A DNA stretch of 43,710 nt. It comes from a virus. The position numbers and the translations under genes are program-made. Below the pieces are notes generated by a model. It was not told the origin of the DNA. It saw only the letters and a list, made by a program, of their open reading frames with translations, and searched no databases. This document shows, one piece after another, positions 9,047-19,237 of the stretch. The stretch's first letter is position 1. Each line of letters starts with the position of its first letter. The stretch covers positions 1-43,710 of the IMG/VR virus record IMGVR_UViG_3300030118_003960; one strand, 5' to 3'.

Positions 9047-11217
9047 TAAAAGCTAGTTCCAAAAAATACTGAGTCATTAACAGGTGTAGAAACTGTTCCT
9101 GTTGAATATTCAAGATATGGAACCATAGAAGAAGTTGAAGAATCTGATTCTCCAAAATAAAATGCTCTTTCTAAGTTTTCATTTGGATTATTGCCAGACC
9201 CTGGTCTGTCTGTAAAACTATCAAAATTATCATAACTATTTTGATACAAAGCATCATAATCCATCATACATATTTTAAAAGTACTTAAACTTTGCAAATC
9301 AGATTCAGCATCTGAATTAAAATCAAAAGATTGAGCAAAAGGAACAGAACCTATATTAAGCATACTTGCATTGGCACTAATTATATTAAAACTAGCAACA
9401 CTACTTGAATCATCGTGAGAAGTATGAATATCAGTAACTACTTGTTCTGTAGAATATTCTTTAACAAAAAAATCACTACCACTCCAATTTGAACTATGAC
9501 CAGAAAATGCATTCCATTGTTGACTGTCAGCTCCTGCTGAACTATAATTTGATTTTAAAAATATAATGCTTATATCATTATGAGGAGCTGTTTCGCCAGT
9601 AGGATAGGCTATTCTTGCCATTCCTCTGCATTTAAATTTTAAGTCAGTAACAGTTCCAGTTATTGAAGATGAGTCAAATTCCATATGTGTTTGAGAATGT
9701 CCGTATCTTCCAGATGCGCTTGTAAATTGTGAGCCAAGGTTAAAAACAACAACTTCTCCACAACCTGGTCTTGCATTGTTATCTCCAAATGTTGATGAAT
9801 CATTTTGCGCTCCAAAAAATAATCCAGTTGCGCTATCAGCAAAATCATTACCTCTTATCAAATCAAAATTTGAACTTGTTCTTGGATTAATTGGAGAAGT
9901 AGTATCACTAACAAATCCATAAACTCTTGCTTCTTCTGAACTTACAAACAAATCTGCATCTAAATATTGTGCAGAATTAAAATCTAATGCTGTGTCTGGT
10001 TTTAATATTTTAGTGTATCTATAACTTCCATCATCATTTTGTTTTAATGTATGGGTAGTATAATAATTTAAATTGTTATAATCCTTATCAAATGCTACTG
10101 GTAATCCTATATTAAAACAATGATTAGATATTTTAAAGCTAAAATTATTATTATCATTTGGTTTATAATAATTAGTGTCAACTTCTATTTTTAAATCTAC
10201 ATTAAGTTTATTAGATATATCTGTACAAAAATCAGATAATTCTAAATTTAAAAACGAGGTGTCTTCAAAACTCTTTCTTTTAAATAATGTTTTAATTTTA
10301 TTAGGTATATCAGCAGTATTAATAAATGCAAAAAACACTTCATCTGTTGAACCATACCCACCAACTTTTTTATTATTTTTTGTAAAATATTTACCACTAC
10401 CTCCATCATCAAAAACCTCCAATCCGTATATATCGCATATATTATTAGCCATTATATTTTCTATATTATTTAGATTGTAAGCTTGAGCTGTAAATATAAT
10501 TGCATTTTTAAAATATATACTACTACCTGCTTGAAACATATTTAAAAAACTATAATTACTTAAATCATTATTTCCAAATTCTTCTTCGTCTGTGTATTGA
10601 CCTGTTGCTATAAACTCATCTGTAATTTTACCAGCAAAACAATCAAAATATGGAATATTTTTATTTAAACGATTATATGCATTATGCATACTAAGAGTTG
10701 TATTACCGTTATTTTCGCCTATATTAGTTAAATTAAAGCCAAAATCTCTTATTACAGTATTTTCTTCATACTTATTATTTTCTAATGTTAATCCCTTGGC
10801 ATATATATCAAATTCTATTTTGCAATCTTTAAATGATTTATTTATCTTAACAAGTTGTCTAACTTTTCTTCTTGTTAATAATACTTCTAAATCTGTTTCT
10901 ACATTAAAATCTTGAGATTCTTTATCTAGCTCAACATTTATTAAACTAAACTCTAATTGTTGTGTTCCTAAATGTTGATTTTTATCAGGTCTAATTCCTA
11001 CTACTTTATGTGGATTGTTTCCTTTTCTTTTACCTACACTCATTATACCTTTGTCCATTAAAGATATATCACCAATAGTAGATGTAGTATCGTTAAATGT
11101 TAAATCAATATCATCAAATGTTCCATCTGGTTTTTTATAAAACAATGGAGCGCTAATAGGATAAAGCCTAAAGGTTGTATCATCTACTTGACAATGTGTT
11201 CTACTTAATGCTTTCAT
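9046..11217 (-). CDS. Putative tail or virion structural protein
   Basis: This is a 723-residue protein with the Asn/Asp/Ser/Thr/Tyr-rich, low-Cys composition typical of beta-rich phage structural proteins. The first 180 residues (motifs such as VGIRPD and RRKVRQLVKI) recall a virion protein seen in many marine phages that lies next to the tail fibre. The C-terminal 250 residues are Ser/Asp rich and probably beta-structured. No enzymatic motif is visible. The gene follows the tail fibre and precedes the internal-virion cluster, so a tail or baseplate-like role is likely. Its ribosome site is weak, and translation may be coupled to the 34-residue reading frame at 11201-11305 that overlaps its start. 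Confidence 0.7.
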   Translation of the reverse strand: MKALSRTHCQVDDTTFRLYPISAPLFYKKPDGTFDDIDLTFNDTTSTIGDISLMDKGIMSVGKRKGNNPHKVVGIRPDKNQHLGTQQLEFSLINVELDKESQDFNVETDLEVLLTRRKVRQLVKINKSFKDCKIEFDIYAKGLTLENNKYEENTVIRDFGFNLTNIGENNGNTTLSMHNAYNRLNKNIPYFDCFAGKITDEFIATGQYTDEEEFGNNDLSNYSFLNMFQAGSSIYFKNAIIFTAQAYNLNNIENIMANNICDIYGLEVFDDGGSGKYFTKNNKKVGGYGSTDEVFFAFINTADIPNKIKTLFKRKSFEDTSFLNLELSDFCTDISNKLNVDLKIEVDTNYYKPNDNNNFSFKISNHCFNIGLPVAFDKDYNNLNYYTTHTLKQNDDGSYRYTKILKPDTALDFNSAQYLDADLFVSSEEARVYGFVSDTTSPINPRTSSNFDLIRGNDFADSATGLFFGAQNDSSTFGDNNARPGCGEVVVFNLGSQFTSASGRYGHSQTHMEFDSSSITGTVTDLKFKCRGMARIAYPTGETAPHNDISIIFLKSNYSSAGADSQQWNAFSGHSSNWSGSDFFVKEYSTEQVVTDIHTSHDDSSSVASFNIISANASMLNIGSVPFAQSFDFNSDAESDLQSLSTFKICMMDYDALYQNSYDNFDSFTDRPGSGNNPNENLERAFYFGESDSSTSSMVPYLEYSTGTVSTPVNDSVFFGTSF

Positions 11218-11305
11218 TCTTAAAGTATTTTTTATATTTTTTTACATCTTGTTGCCAAAACTTTAAAGATTCTTTTAATATTTTATTGTATTCTTTTTTA
11301 GTCAT
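11201..11305 (-). CDS. Micro-ORF between tail fibre and tail protein (possible coupling leader)
   Basis: This is a 34-residue, Lys-rich reading frame (MTKKEYNKILKESLKFW...). Its ATG overlaps the tail-fibre stop as TAATG, and its end overlaps the next gene's start by 17 bases. This spacing matches real neighbouring genes, and the sequence is amphipathic-helix-like. It may instead serve only to carry ribosomes to the next gene, whose own ribosome site is poor. No homologue is recognised. Confidence 0.4.
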   Translation of the reverse strand: MTKKEYNKILKESLKFWQQDVKKYKKYFKNESIK

Positions 11306-13563
11306 TAGAAATTTAAACTTGCTACTCCATATGCTATTTCATTATCAGCATCATAAAAAAATGATATAATATCTGTTTTGTTTGCAGCAGTTGTTAATGT
11401 AGGATTGCTACCACCTGCAAATAATACTGTAGCACTACCTGATGCAGCCGAACTATCTACTCTATCCCAAACTTTATAATTAGTTACTGTCCTACTACCT
11501 GTGCCATCTTGTTTTAATAATAAAGTAAAATTACCTGATGTTTTTGGAAATATTAAATTTAAATCTGTTATATTACCAGCTCCAAAAGTAACAAATTGTT
11601 TATTTCCTGTTAAAAAATCTACATTAGTATCAGAAGCATTATATGTAGGTGTTACTAAATCAAAACCAACACCACAACCATCAAACTCTACAGTTCCTAC
11701 TACATCAAAATTTACACTACCATCTACAGCCAATGTCAAATTTCCATTAGCAGCATCATCATCAACTGTAGTTATGGTTGTAGCTCCGTGATTTGCTACT
11801 GCTATTTCAAAATAATCTCCTGTGTCTGCTGAGTCTACAATTTTTAAAGATTGATTATTTAAGTTAAAGTCATAAATGCTTGTACCATTATAAGCTATAT
11901 ATACATTTTTTCCTCCTGCATCAAATGTAATATCTCCACTTGAATCAAATGTCAAATCTCCACTTATTATTTTATCTAAACTTGCAATAGTTAAATCACC
12001 ACTTGAATATGTTACATCAGATAAATCATTTAAAGCAGAAGCACCTCCACTTACAGTTTGCCAAGAACAAGTCCCATCACCATCTTCTCTAAGAAATTTA
12101 GTCCCTCCTGTCTCACCAGTAGATGCAAGTTCTGTTCCTTCTAAATTACAAGTAACAGTTAAATCATATGGGTCTGCATCACTACCATTAGAAGTGTCTG
12201 TCCAATTAATATCTATTCCTGTTCCTTCAACAAATTTCCACTCTTTGTCTTGACTTATAGTAACTTCTGTTCCATCTCCGTCTTCAACTACAAATGTTGT
12301 TAGTTGATTAGTATTAGTATCTGTGGTCATATCATCAACTACAAGGTCAATTGTACCATCTCCGTCTTGATAAGTAGCTGTAATTCTTGTTTCTGTATTT
12401 GAAGTGAACATTGCTCCTACAATGTCTTGAACTTGTTCATTTGTTAATGTAGAAGTTATAAATCCTGATGAACTATTGTCATAATTTGATAAATCATTAT
12501 CTACTACTAAATCTATAGTCCCATCTGCATCTTGATAAGTAGCAGTTATAAGAGTTTCTGTATTACTGCTAAACATAGCTCCTACTTTATCTTGCACTTG
12601 TTCGTCAGTTAAAGTAGCAGTTACAAAGCCTGAGTCATTATTAAATGCAGATAAGGGTATTTCAGATATTAACTTTCTTCTATCTGCTCCATTATCAAGT
12701 ATTATTAGTTCATCTTCAGAGCTATTAACACTTGCGGTCATATCTGTAAGCTCAGACATATCCAAGGTTAAAGTTACATCACCTGTTGTTCCACCACCAC
12801 TTAAACCTACTCCTGCAGCAACTGAAGTTATATCTCCTGTATTTGCAGTTGCACCATCGGCTACATTAATCATTGCTCTTAAATTAGCAGGAGTTATTTC
12901 TTCTATTACACCTGCTCCTGAAGAATCTCTCCCTAATACTCTATCTGTAGCACTAACATTTTGTATTTTAGCATATGTAATACCATCATCTTTAATTCTT
13001 AAAGCATCGCTGTTAGTTTCTATTGTAGAATCGTCTACATTAACAGTTAATGTTACATCTCCTGTTGTCCCTCCACCTGTTAGTCCATCACCTGCAACAA
13101 CAGATGTTATATCACCAACAAATGCTGCAGTTGTTCCTGATGTTAATTGTATATCATTACCTGCATCTGTAGTAAAATATAGTTCATTTGGTGTTGCAGT
13201 CTTAACCCATAATTGTCCATATGCTACTGTATCAGATATTGCATTAGATGCCTCTTTAATCTTTAAAGAAGAACTAAATTTAGCTTCATCTTTTGTAATT
13301 GTAGTAGTACCCCTACCTATAGCTAAATTGTCTAAAACTTGTAATTTATTTGTTGTTAAATCTTTTGTTGATGTGTTTTCAATTTTGCGCAATTCTTCCA
13401 TTTTAGAAGACACGTGCCATTTACCATTTACTTTAGAACAAAGATATACTCCTCTGCCTTGTATTTGAGATAATATAATATCACCATCATTGCCTACTGT
13501 GTTAGATGGCAGAGTTTTATATATTTTAACTCTTGAACCTTTTATGTTTAAAAGATTAGACAT
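11305..13563 (-). CDS. Tail fibre-like protein with internal repeats
   Basis: This is a 752-residue protein that is beta-rich and full of Gly/Thr/Ser/Asp. Two copies of a GDITSV-x-AG-x-GL-x-GGGTTGDVTLT module lie near residues 150 and 244. A second duplicated unit (EQVQD-x-VGAMF...SNTET-x-ITATYQD) lies near 321 and 373. A VADGATANTGDIT linker resembles those of long side-tail fibres. The last 100 residues resemble the C-terminal domain common in marine-phage fibres. It very likely binds the host surface. The gene lies directly after the 1735-residue tail protein, one base from its stop, and its ribosome site is weak (TAAGAT). Confidence 0.8.
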   Translation of the reverse strand: MSNLLNIKGSRVKIYKTLPSNTVGNDGDIILSQIQGRGVYLCSKVNGKWHVSSKMEELRKIENTSTKDLTTNKLQVLDNLAIGRGTTTITKDEAKFSSSLKIKEASNAISDTVAYGQLWVKTATPNELYFTTDAGNDIQLTSGTTAAFVGDITSVVAGDGLTGGGTTGDVTLTVNVDDSTIETNSDALRIKDDGITYAKIQNVSATDRVLGRDSSGAGVIEEITPANLRAMINVADGATANTGDITSVAAGVGLSGGGTTGDVTLTLDMSELTDMTASVNSSEDELIILDNGADRRKLISEIPLSAFNNDSGFVTATLTDEQVQDKVGAMFSSNTETLITATYQDADGTIDLVVDNDLSNYDNSSSGFITSTLTNEQVQDIVGAMFTSNTETRITATYQDGDGTIDLVVDDMTTDTNTNQLTTFVVEDGDGTEVTISQDKEWKFVEGTGIDINWTDTSNGSDADPYDLTVTCNLEGTELASTGETGGTKFLREDGDGTCSWQTVSGGASALNDLSDVTYSSGDLTIASLDKIISGDLTFDSSGDITFDAGGKNVYIAYNGTSIYDFNLNNQSLKIVDSADTGDYFEIAVANHGATTITTVDDDAANGNLTLAVDGSVNFDVVGTVEFDGCGVGFDLVTPTYNASDTNVDFLTGNKQFVTFGAGNITDLNLIFPKTSGNFTLLLKQDGTGSRTVTNYKVWDRVDSSAASGSATVLFAGGSNPTLTTAANKTDIISFFYDADNEIAYGVASLNF

Positions 13564-13564
13564 A

Positions 13565-16500
13565 TTATCTTATTGATTTATCTCTATATATTAATTCAAT
13601 ACTATGAATTTTAAATGTAGTATTATGAGTTAAAGCGTAACTAGTAAATAAAAAATAAACTGTATAAAAATTCTTTGCTTCTTTTACTGTTGGGTATAAT
13701 ATTGCTTGTTCTTTTTTTCTTTGTGAATTTGATTCTGCAAAACCTGTACTAGAAGAATAGTTAATATTTCTTGTATTATTAAAATTATCACCTCTTTCTA
13801 TAAAAGATTGAGTACCTAATATATCAGAAGTTGTTTTATATTCATCACATCCAAAAGTTGCATTTACTAATACATTATTAGCGTTTTCGTCTGAATTTTC
13901 ATAATTAATAACTACTTTATATAATCTTTTTTTAATATTTGGATTACCTAAATCATATTCTTTTGTTTGAAATCGAAATAGTTTATAGGAATCATTAGTT
14001 ATTCCATGTTGAGTTAAAAATCCTGTTGATTTATCTGTAGCTTCTGAATGATACCATTTATTTATTGCTCCCCACGATTGAGATTCAATATTCTTTTTTC
14101 CATATGCTATGCAATCACCATTAGCTGTAGTTACAAAATTACTTAATTGTGGAGGATAAGTATTAGCGCTATTAAATTGAAATGATTTGTATGTTAAATA
14201 CCAAGTTTTTGTTTTAAAACTATAAACAAAACCATCTGAAGTAAACGTAAAACTTAAACCTGCAGCAACACCATTATTGTGTCCTCTTTTAATAACTATT
14301 TCTTCAGTTTTTGCATTGTATCCTACAGAAACTGCAAAATCAATATTATTTTCAATATCATCTTTTACATTCCAATAATATATAGTTTCAGACATTGTTA
14401 CATCATTTGTTAATTTATTTTGTAGTAAATCTATTAATTGATTCCCATCATATAAATAACATCCTTTTGAATTTGCCCATACAATACCATAAGGTGTCTT
14501 AGTTACTTGCATTGGATGAGAAACGCCAATATTATCATATGTTTTTTCTAAAAACTCAAAGTCTCCTGATGTATTAATAATAAATAATTTTCTCTTTTTA
14601 AATTGTAATAGTTTACTTTCAAAATATTCAAGCGCTACTATTTCATCTCCATCGTTAATTGCAACATCAATAAAACTATCTTTTGGCAGTATATTGTATT
14701 TACCTATTGGAGATTTTAACATTCTGTCAGGAAAAAATTCACCATCTTGCCTTATATTACCAACATACAACCTATTATTTGCAACAACAGCTGTTTTATA
14801 ATCACATAATAATTCATTTTTAGTTAAATCTTGTGATACTAAAGTTTGAGATTCATAGCTATCAACTTCATTATAGTTTAATATTTTTTCTTTAGGTATA
14901 AAATAATGATAGTATTTATTAGTTGAATCATAATTACCTGTAGATTTAAAATTTGAAGTAGTTGAATAAATTGTATTTGTTTTTAAATTTACATAAAATT
15001 GCAAATAATATATATCTGAGTTTGTATCTTTCATATAATATTTTAATTCTTTTCTATATTCATCATTAAATGCATCTTCTCCAATATATACATCAACATC
15101 TGGACATTGACCTGCTGATATTGAAGATACTGACGTTTCAGATGTGCTAGATGCAGTAGTACCTATTAAAGTTTGACTTGATTCTATATTTGATTCTTCA
15201 TCAAAAATATTAACAGATGAAACACCTATTTGAAATATTCTTTCACCCCATCCAAATGCAGTTGCTCCACTTGGAGTATCAAAATTAAAATTTGTTTTTG
15301 TTGCATTAATATTGTTAATTGTAAAACCGTTTGATAATGCAGTCCAATTTGCAGTTCTAAAGTGTGTTTTAATATATGAAAATTTTACTTTTTCCCATCT
15401 TGGATAAAAATTAGACCCATTAGTAACATGAGAAAAACCAGTTAAAGAATCAATCATAGTAAAACCATCTTCATTTTCAGGATAATCAATATAAAATTTT
15501 AAAATAATATCATCAGCTAATTCAATATCTCCATCATCAAATGATATTTGACCATAAAATGTTTTAAAAGATTTTCTTCTATCTCCAGCATTCATTTCAT
15601 CAGTCCATTCATATAAATCTGAATTTTGCCAAGTTTTATTAGCATCTACTTCAGATTGAATATCATACACTTTACCACCTATTTCATCAACAAATATAGT
15701 AGCTTGTTTAACATTTTCCATTTCAACAAAATCTGTATCTCCTAATGATAAATCTCTTTGATTATTATCTGTTACTTCAGTTCCACTTCCAAATACATCT
15801 GTAGCATTAGTTGTTCTTTTACCTGCTGTTATTATAAATTTTGGAGGATAAACTGTATTAGGTATTTCTCTATTATCAGCTGTTCCTTTATGACCTTGAA
15901 ACTCATAAGTAAATTGAAATGTTATTCTTGAAACACTTCCTGTTGTTAATGTGCTAATTTGACTATTCATATCATCATTAGATATTCCTACATCTCCAGT
16001 ATTTGCATGTGTACCACACCAAGTAAAATACATTGGATTTGTTACTGTATCCTCTGCATCACTTTGTCTAATTATTGATTCATCAATGTTTCCAGTACTT
16101 GGGTCATCTAATGGAGGGTTAATATTCCAAGTTGATTGCACTCTTGTAAGTTCTGCTCCACTTTCATCTTGTAGTGGGTATTTTGTTGGATTTGTTATTT
16201 CACTTGAACCTGCATGATAATATCTTATTACTCTTCCAAGTCCATCTAAATCATCCAATGGCCAATTAGTGGTAGTCTTAGTATCCCCAACTAAATAATA
16301 TTGATGATTTTGTTCATATGTATAGGTATTAATATACTCTAAAGCATCAAATGTTTTATCAACTTCACCAGTATTTCCAGATGCACTAACCAATAGCATA
16401 GGTGGTGAAGATATTGGATTTGACCTGCATTCATATTTATTTTTATTATAATAAAATATTTTACTTGTATTACCTGATTCAAAATTTGCATCTGATATTT

Positions 16501-18772
16501 TTAAAACACCATTGATATAATTGTAAATAGGTTTCATATTTGGATTTGGCCAAGTTAATCCTGTATTTTCTACCCATTTATCTTCATTGGCAGAATATAT
16601 ATTTATTTTTGATTCTGTAGTTGTATTATCATTTAAAAATATTAAATCTCCTCCAATCTCATCTGATTCAATTTTTATATTATCAAAATATACTATTTGA
16701 TGAGTTTCTGAACCTGTTGCTCCAGCTTGATAATAGTAAGAACCTGCATTTAAATTAATAACCCAATCAGATGCATTATCATATTCTGGTGGAATTGTAA
16801 ATTGAAACTCATATTTATTCCAAGACAATATATCTTCTGAATATGGATTACCAGGTAAATCTTCTGTTAAATCATTAGATATAGACATTGAACTTAAATC
16901 AGGTAAAGATTTTTTAACAGATACTGAATCTAATCTACAATCTAATTGTTTTGCTAACGGTGCAAATGCAATTCTAATAACTCTTGGAGTTCCACTATTA
17001 TTAGGTACAAAAAATTTATATGGAATTTTTTTTGTTGCACTATTTTTTTCTCCTCCATAATGATATGTTGTAATTCCATTTGTACCGCTATTGTTAATTC
17101 CAGAACTCCAAGGCACTATATAGTTAGCAACATATAAAGTTGTATCATTTGGAATGTCAGCTGCTGTACCTGCTGCAAATCTAATTTCAGTTGTACTATT
17201 TACTGCGGTACATACTCCTAAGAATGTTGTAGAACCATCCTCATTTAATTTATATATTTCTCTATTTTTTACAAGTGCATCAGTTGCAGCAGTTCCACCA
17301 ACAGTTAATACTGCATTTCCATCGGTAGCAGATAACGTGCTTTCATTACTTACAATTCCTGTACTTGTTAAATCAAATGTATCAACAATTGAAAAAGCCA
17401 TAGCAGTTGTAGTTGCCGTAGAATATACAAATGATAAATCATACCATTGATTATCTTCTAAAGTTAAATCTTGATATAAATAACAATTAGGCATTATTCC
17501 AACAGAACTAAGATTCATAAATTTAAAACCACTTCCACCATTTAAATTTAATGTTCTTCCAGATGTTCCAGTTGAATCAGCGCCAAATGAATTAGCACCA
17601 CTTATAAAAGTGTACGTTATTGTATTGTTTGTATCATGAGAAAATCCATCGTAAGCCATCCAATCTGTAGGAGGGTCATAATCAGTTGCACCTCCATGTC
17701 CTCCATTTCCTCCATGAATAGTTCCTCCTTCATAATCACCATTTTTTACATATTCAGTTGTTAGATTATCAGCATAATCATATGTTGTTTCTGCGCCTGA
17801 TTGAAAAGAAGTTCCATTTCTGCTTTGAAATAAATATAATCCTGTATTTGTTCCATCTGTAACACTATCAGAATATATTTGCACAAAAGGAACTCTTTCT
17901 CTTCTTTGTGATGAATTATTTCCATCTGCTCCATATCCATAATATTTATATTTTGCTCTACAATAAAAAGACATTGTATAAGTAATTCCAGATTTTAATG
18001 TATTATTACCTATAGATGTATTTTCTGGCCCTAAAGCATCACCTGCTGCCCAATTATAACTTTTTGATGGGTTATGTGTTACAAAACCTAAATCTGCTGA
18101 TGTGCCATCTGTTAAAGTAGTAGACTTAGTTCTTAAAAAATAAGAGTTGTCATAACCTATATCAGGTGAGTCAATATCATCATAAGGAAAATCTGTTCCA
18201 CCTTTATCAATGTAGTCAAGTTCATCTTGATTACCAAATTTTGTATTATCTCCAGCCCAATTATATATTTTATATTTTGAAGAACTATTTACAGAACCAC
18301 TAAAAGCATCAGTAATAGTTGCCTGTTTGCTGCTTCCAACATAATCAGTAATTCTTCTAGATTCACCTATACCATTTCCTTCAACAATAACAACAGTCAT
18401 ATTATTATAAAAATCATTAGTTGCGTGATTTGTTGTTGATTGAAATGATGGAGTTGCAGCTAAAGTTAAAGTAGTGCCTGAATATGATTGAACAGTCCCT
18501 TCTTCAAAACCACTTTCAAATTCACCTCTTATAACTGTTGGACTTACATCAACAGATGTTGCAAATAAACCATAACCAACTTGAAAGTTAGTATTGGAGT
18601 GAGGCAAGTTATATAAATATAATCCTAACTCACCTCCAACACCAACAGTATTATTTTCATTTACTCTAGCATTAAGAGCAAGTGAAAGTTCATTATCTTG
18701 AATTTTTCTTTTATCTGTAGTTTGATTCAGACCTCCAGAAAAATTATTAATAAGGAAAGTTTTTTTAGACAC
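13565..18772 (-). CDS. Large tail protein (tail hub or stabilisation-like) with carbohydrate-binding-like insert
   Basis: This is a 1735-residue protein. The N-terminus (NNFSGGLNQTTDKRKI) matches the start seen in tail tubular or stabilisation-type proteins of short-tailed marine phages. Residues about 340-455 begin with VKNGDYEGG and end with a DLTLEDNQWYDLSF segment, the pattern of a jelly-roll carbohydrate-binding module. Further similar beta segments follow. Residues about 1330-1470 (RLYVGNIRQDG, then repeated short beta units) look like a propeller or tail-hub domain. Translation starts at GTG 18772, which overlaps the upstream gene's TAG stop (TAGTG). At this size it is probably a fusion of a conserved tail core with inserted adhesion domains. 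The function is inferred from context and motifs. Confidence 0.75.
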   Translation of the reverse strand: MSKKTFLINNFSGGLNQTTDKRKIQDNELSLALNARVNENNTVGVGGELGLYLYNLPHSNTNFQVGYGLFATSVDVSPTVIRGEFESGFEEGTVQSYSGTTLTLAATPSFQSTTNHATNDFYNNMTVVIVEGNGIGESRRITDYVGSSKQATITDAFSGSVNSSSKYKIYNWAGDNTKFGNQDELDYIDKGGTDFPYDDIDSPDIGYDNSYFLRTKSTTLTDGTSADLGFVTHNPSKSYNWAAGDALGPENTSIGNNTLKSGITYTMSFYCRAKYKYYGYGADGNNSSQRRERVPFVQIYSDSVTDGTNTGLYLFQSRNGTSFQSGAETTYDYADNLTTEYVKNGDYEGGTIHGGNGGHGGATDYDPPTDWMAYDGFSHDTNNTITYTFISGANSFGADSTGTSGRTLNLNGGSGFKFMNLSSVGIMPNCYLYQDLTLEDNQWYDLSFVYSTATTTAMAFSIVDTFDLTSTGIVSNESTLSATDGNAVLTVGGTAATDALVKNREIYKLNEDGSTTFLGVCTAVNSTTEIRFAAGTAADIPNDTTLYVANYIVPWSSGINNSGTNGITTYHYGGEKNSATKKIPYKFFVPNNSGTPRVIRIAFAPLAKQLDCRLDSVSVKKSLPDLSSMSISNDLTEDLPGNPYSEDILSWNKYEFQFTIPPEYDNASDWVINLNAGSYYYQAGATGSETHQIVYFDNIKIESDEIGGDLIFLNDNTTTESKINIYSANEDKWVENTGLTWPNPNMKPIYNYINGVLKISDANFESGNTSKIFYYNKNKYECRSNPISSPPMLLVSASGNTGEVDKTFDALEYINTYTYEQNHQYYLVGDTKTTTNWPLDDLDGLGRVIRYYHAGSSEITNPTKYPLQDESGAELTRVQSTWNINPPLDDPSTGNIDESIIRQSDAEDTVTNPMYFTWCGTHANTGDVGISNDDMNSQISTLTTGSVSRITFQFTYEFQGHKGTADNREIPNTVYPPKFIITAGKRTTNATDVFGSGTEVTDNNQRDLSLGDTDFVEMENVKQATIFVDEIGGKVYDIQSEVDANKTWQNSDLYEWTDEMNAGDRRKSFKTFYGQISFDDGDIELADDIILKFYIDYPENEDGFTMIDSLTGFSHVTNGSNFYPRWEKVKFSYIKTHFRTANWTALSNGFTINNINATKTNFNFDTPSGATAFGWGERIFQIGVSSVNIFDEESNIESSQTLIGTTASSTSETSVSSISAGQCPDVDVYIGEDAFNDEYRKELKYYMKDTNSDIYYLQFYVNLKTNTIYSTTSNFKSTGNYDSTNKYYHYFIPKEKILNYNEVDSYESQTLVSQDLTKNELLCDYKTAVVANNRLYVGNIRQDGEFFPDRMLKSPIGKYNILPKDSFIDVAINDGDEIVALEYFESKLLQFKKRKLFIINTSGDFEFLEKTYDNIGVSHPMQVTKTPYGIVWANSKGCYLYDGNQLIDLLQNKLTNDVTMSETIYYWNVKDDIENNIDFAVSVGYNAKTEEIVIKRGHNNGVAAGLSFTFTSDGFVYSFKTKTWYLTYKSFQFNSANTYPPQLSNFVTTANGDCIAYGKKNIESQSWGAINKWYHSEATDKSTGFLTQHGITNDSYKLFRFQTKEYDLGNPNIKKRLYKVVINYENSDENANNVLVNATFGCDEYKTTSDILGTQSFIERGDNFNNTRNINYSSSTGFAESNSQRKKEQAILYPTVKEAKNFYTVYFLFTSYALTHNTTFKIHSIELIYRDKSIR

Positions 18773-18921
18773 TACTTGCCTTTTATTTTGTCAACGATAG
18801 GTTTTAATACCATATCCCAAACTAAATCGTCTTTTTTAGACGGACTTAATTTGATTACTTTTTCTACTACATATAGGGCTAATAAAAAATATTCCCAATT
18901 TGCTGTAATAAGTGACATCAT
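18772..18921 (-). CDS. Small protein upstream of the tail protein (hydrophobic N-terminus)
   Basis: This is a 49-residue protein with a moderately hydrophobic segment (WEYFLLALYVVEKVIK) followed by a Lys/Asp tail. Its start (tandem ATGs at 18921) overlaps the preceding stop as TAATG behind a GGAG site, and its TAG overlaps the next GTG start. Similar short proteins occur beside tail genes in marine phages. The function is unknown, and weak membrane association is possible. Confidence 0.65.
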   Translation of the reverse strand: MMSLITANWEYFLLALYVVEKVIKLSPSKKDDLVWDMVLKPIVDKIKGK

Positions 18922-19121
18922 TATTTATCTCCTTTTTTTATTTTTCTTTTAGCTTGACAACCACATTCAACACAAACAAAATCAGCTTGTGGATGTGCAA
19001 GTTTTTCTAACTTACTAATTCTTTTGTCATGGTCACTAGCAATTCTTTTATCTGAAGCTTTTTCTATAGCTTTCATAACTTGACCAACAACTAATTTAAT
19101 TAACAATTTTTGTCCTATCAT
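18921..19121 (-). CDS. Small Cys-cluster protein
   Basis: This is a 66-residue protein with a helical N-terminal half, a charged middle (DKRISKLEKLAHP) and a C-terminal CVECGC cluster that looks like half of a metal knuckle, followed by a basic tail. With only three Cys it could bind metal as a dimer. Its ATG overlaps the stop of the 39-residue membrane protein (ATGA). The family is seen in marine phages but has no known function. Confidence 0.65.
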   Translation of the reverse strand: MIGQKLLIKLVVGQVMKAIEKASDKRIASDHDKRISKLEKLAHPQADFVCVECGCQAKRKIKKGDK

Positions 19122-19237
19122 TCTAACCAGCTTTCTTCATCTTCAAAATCAAACAAATTCCAATTATACAAATAATAAATACCTCCAAAAAATACAATTA
19201 AAAATCCTAAAATAAAAAACCCTAACTCAACTATCAA
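19118..19237 (-). CDS. Micro membrane protein, TTG start
   Basis: This is a 39-residue reading frame with a single strongly hydrophobic segment (ELGFFILGFLIVFFGGIYYL) and an acidic tail (DFEDEESW). The start is TTG 19237, overlapping the TGA of the upstream gene. The stop overlaps the next ATG (ATGA). The perfect fit between neighbours on both sides supports it being real despite the start codon. It may pair with the 58-residue protein as a holin/antiholin set, which is inference. Confidence 0.55.
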   Translation of the reverse strand: MIVELGFFILGFLIVFFGGIYYLYNWNLFDFEDEESWLE

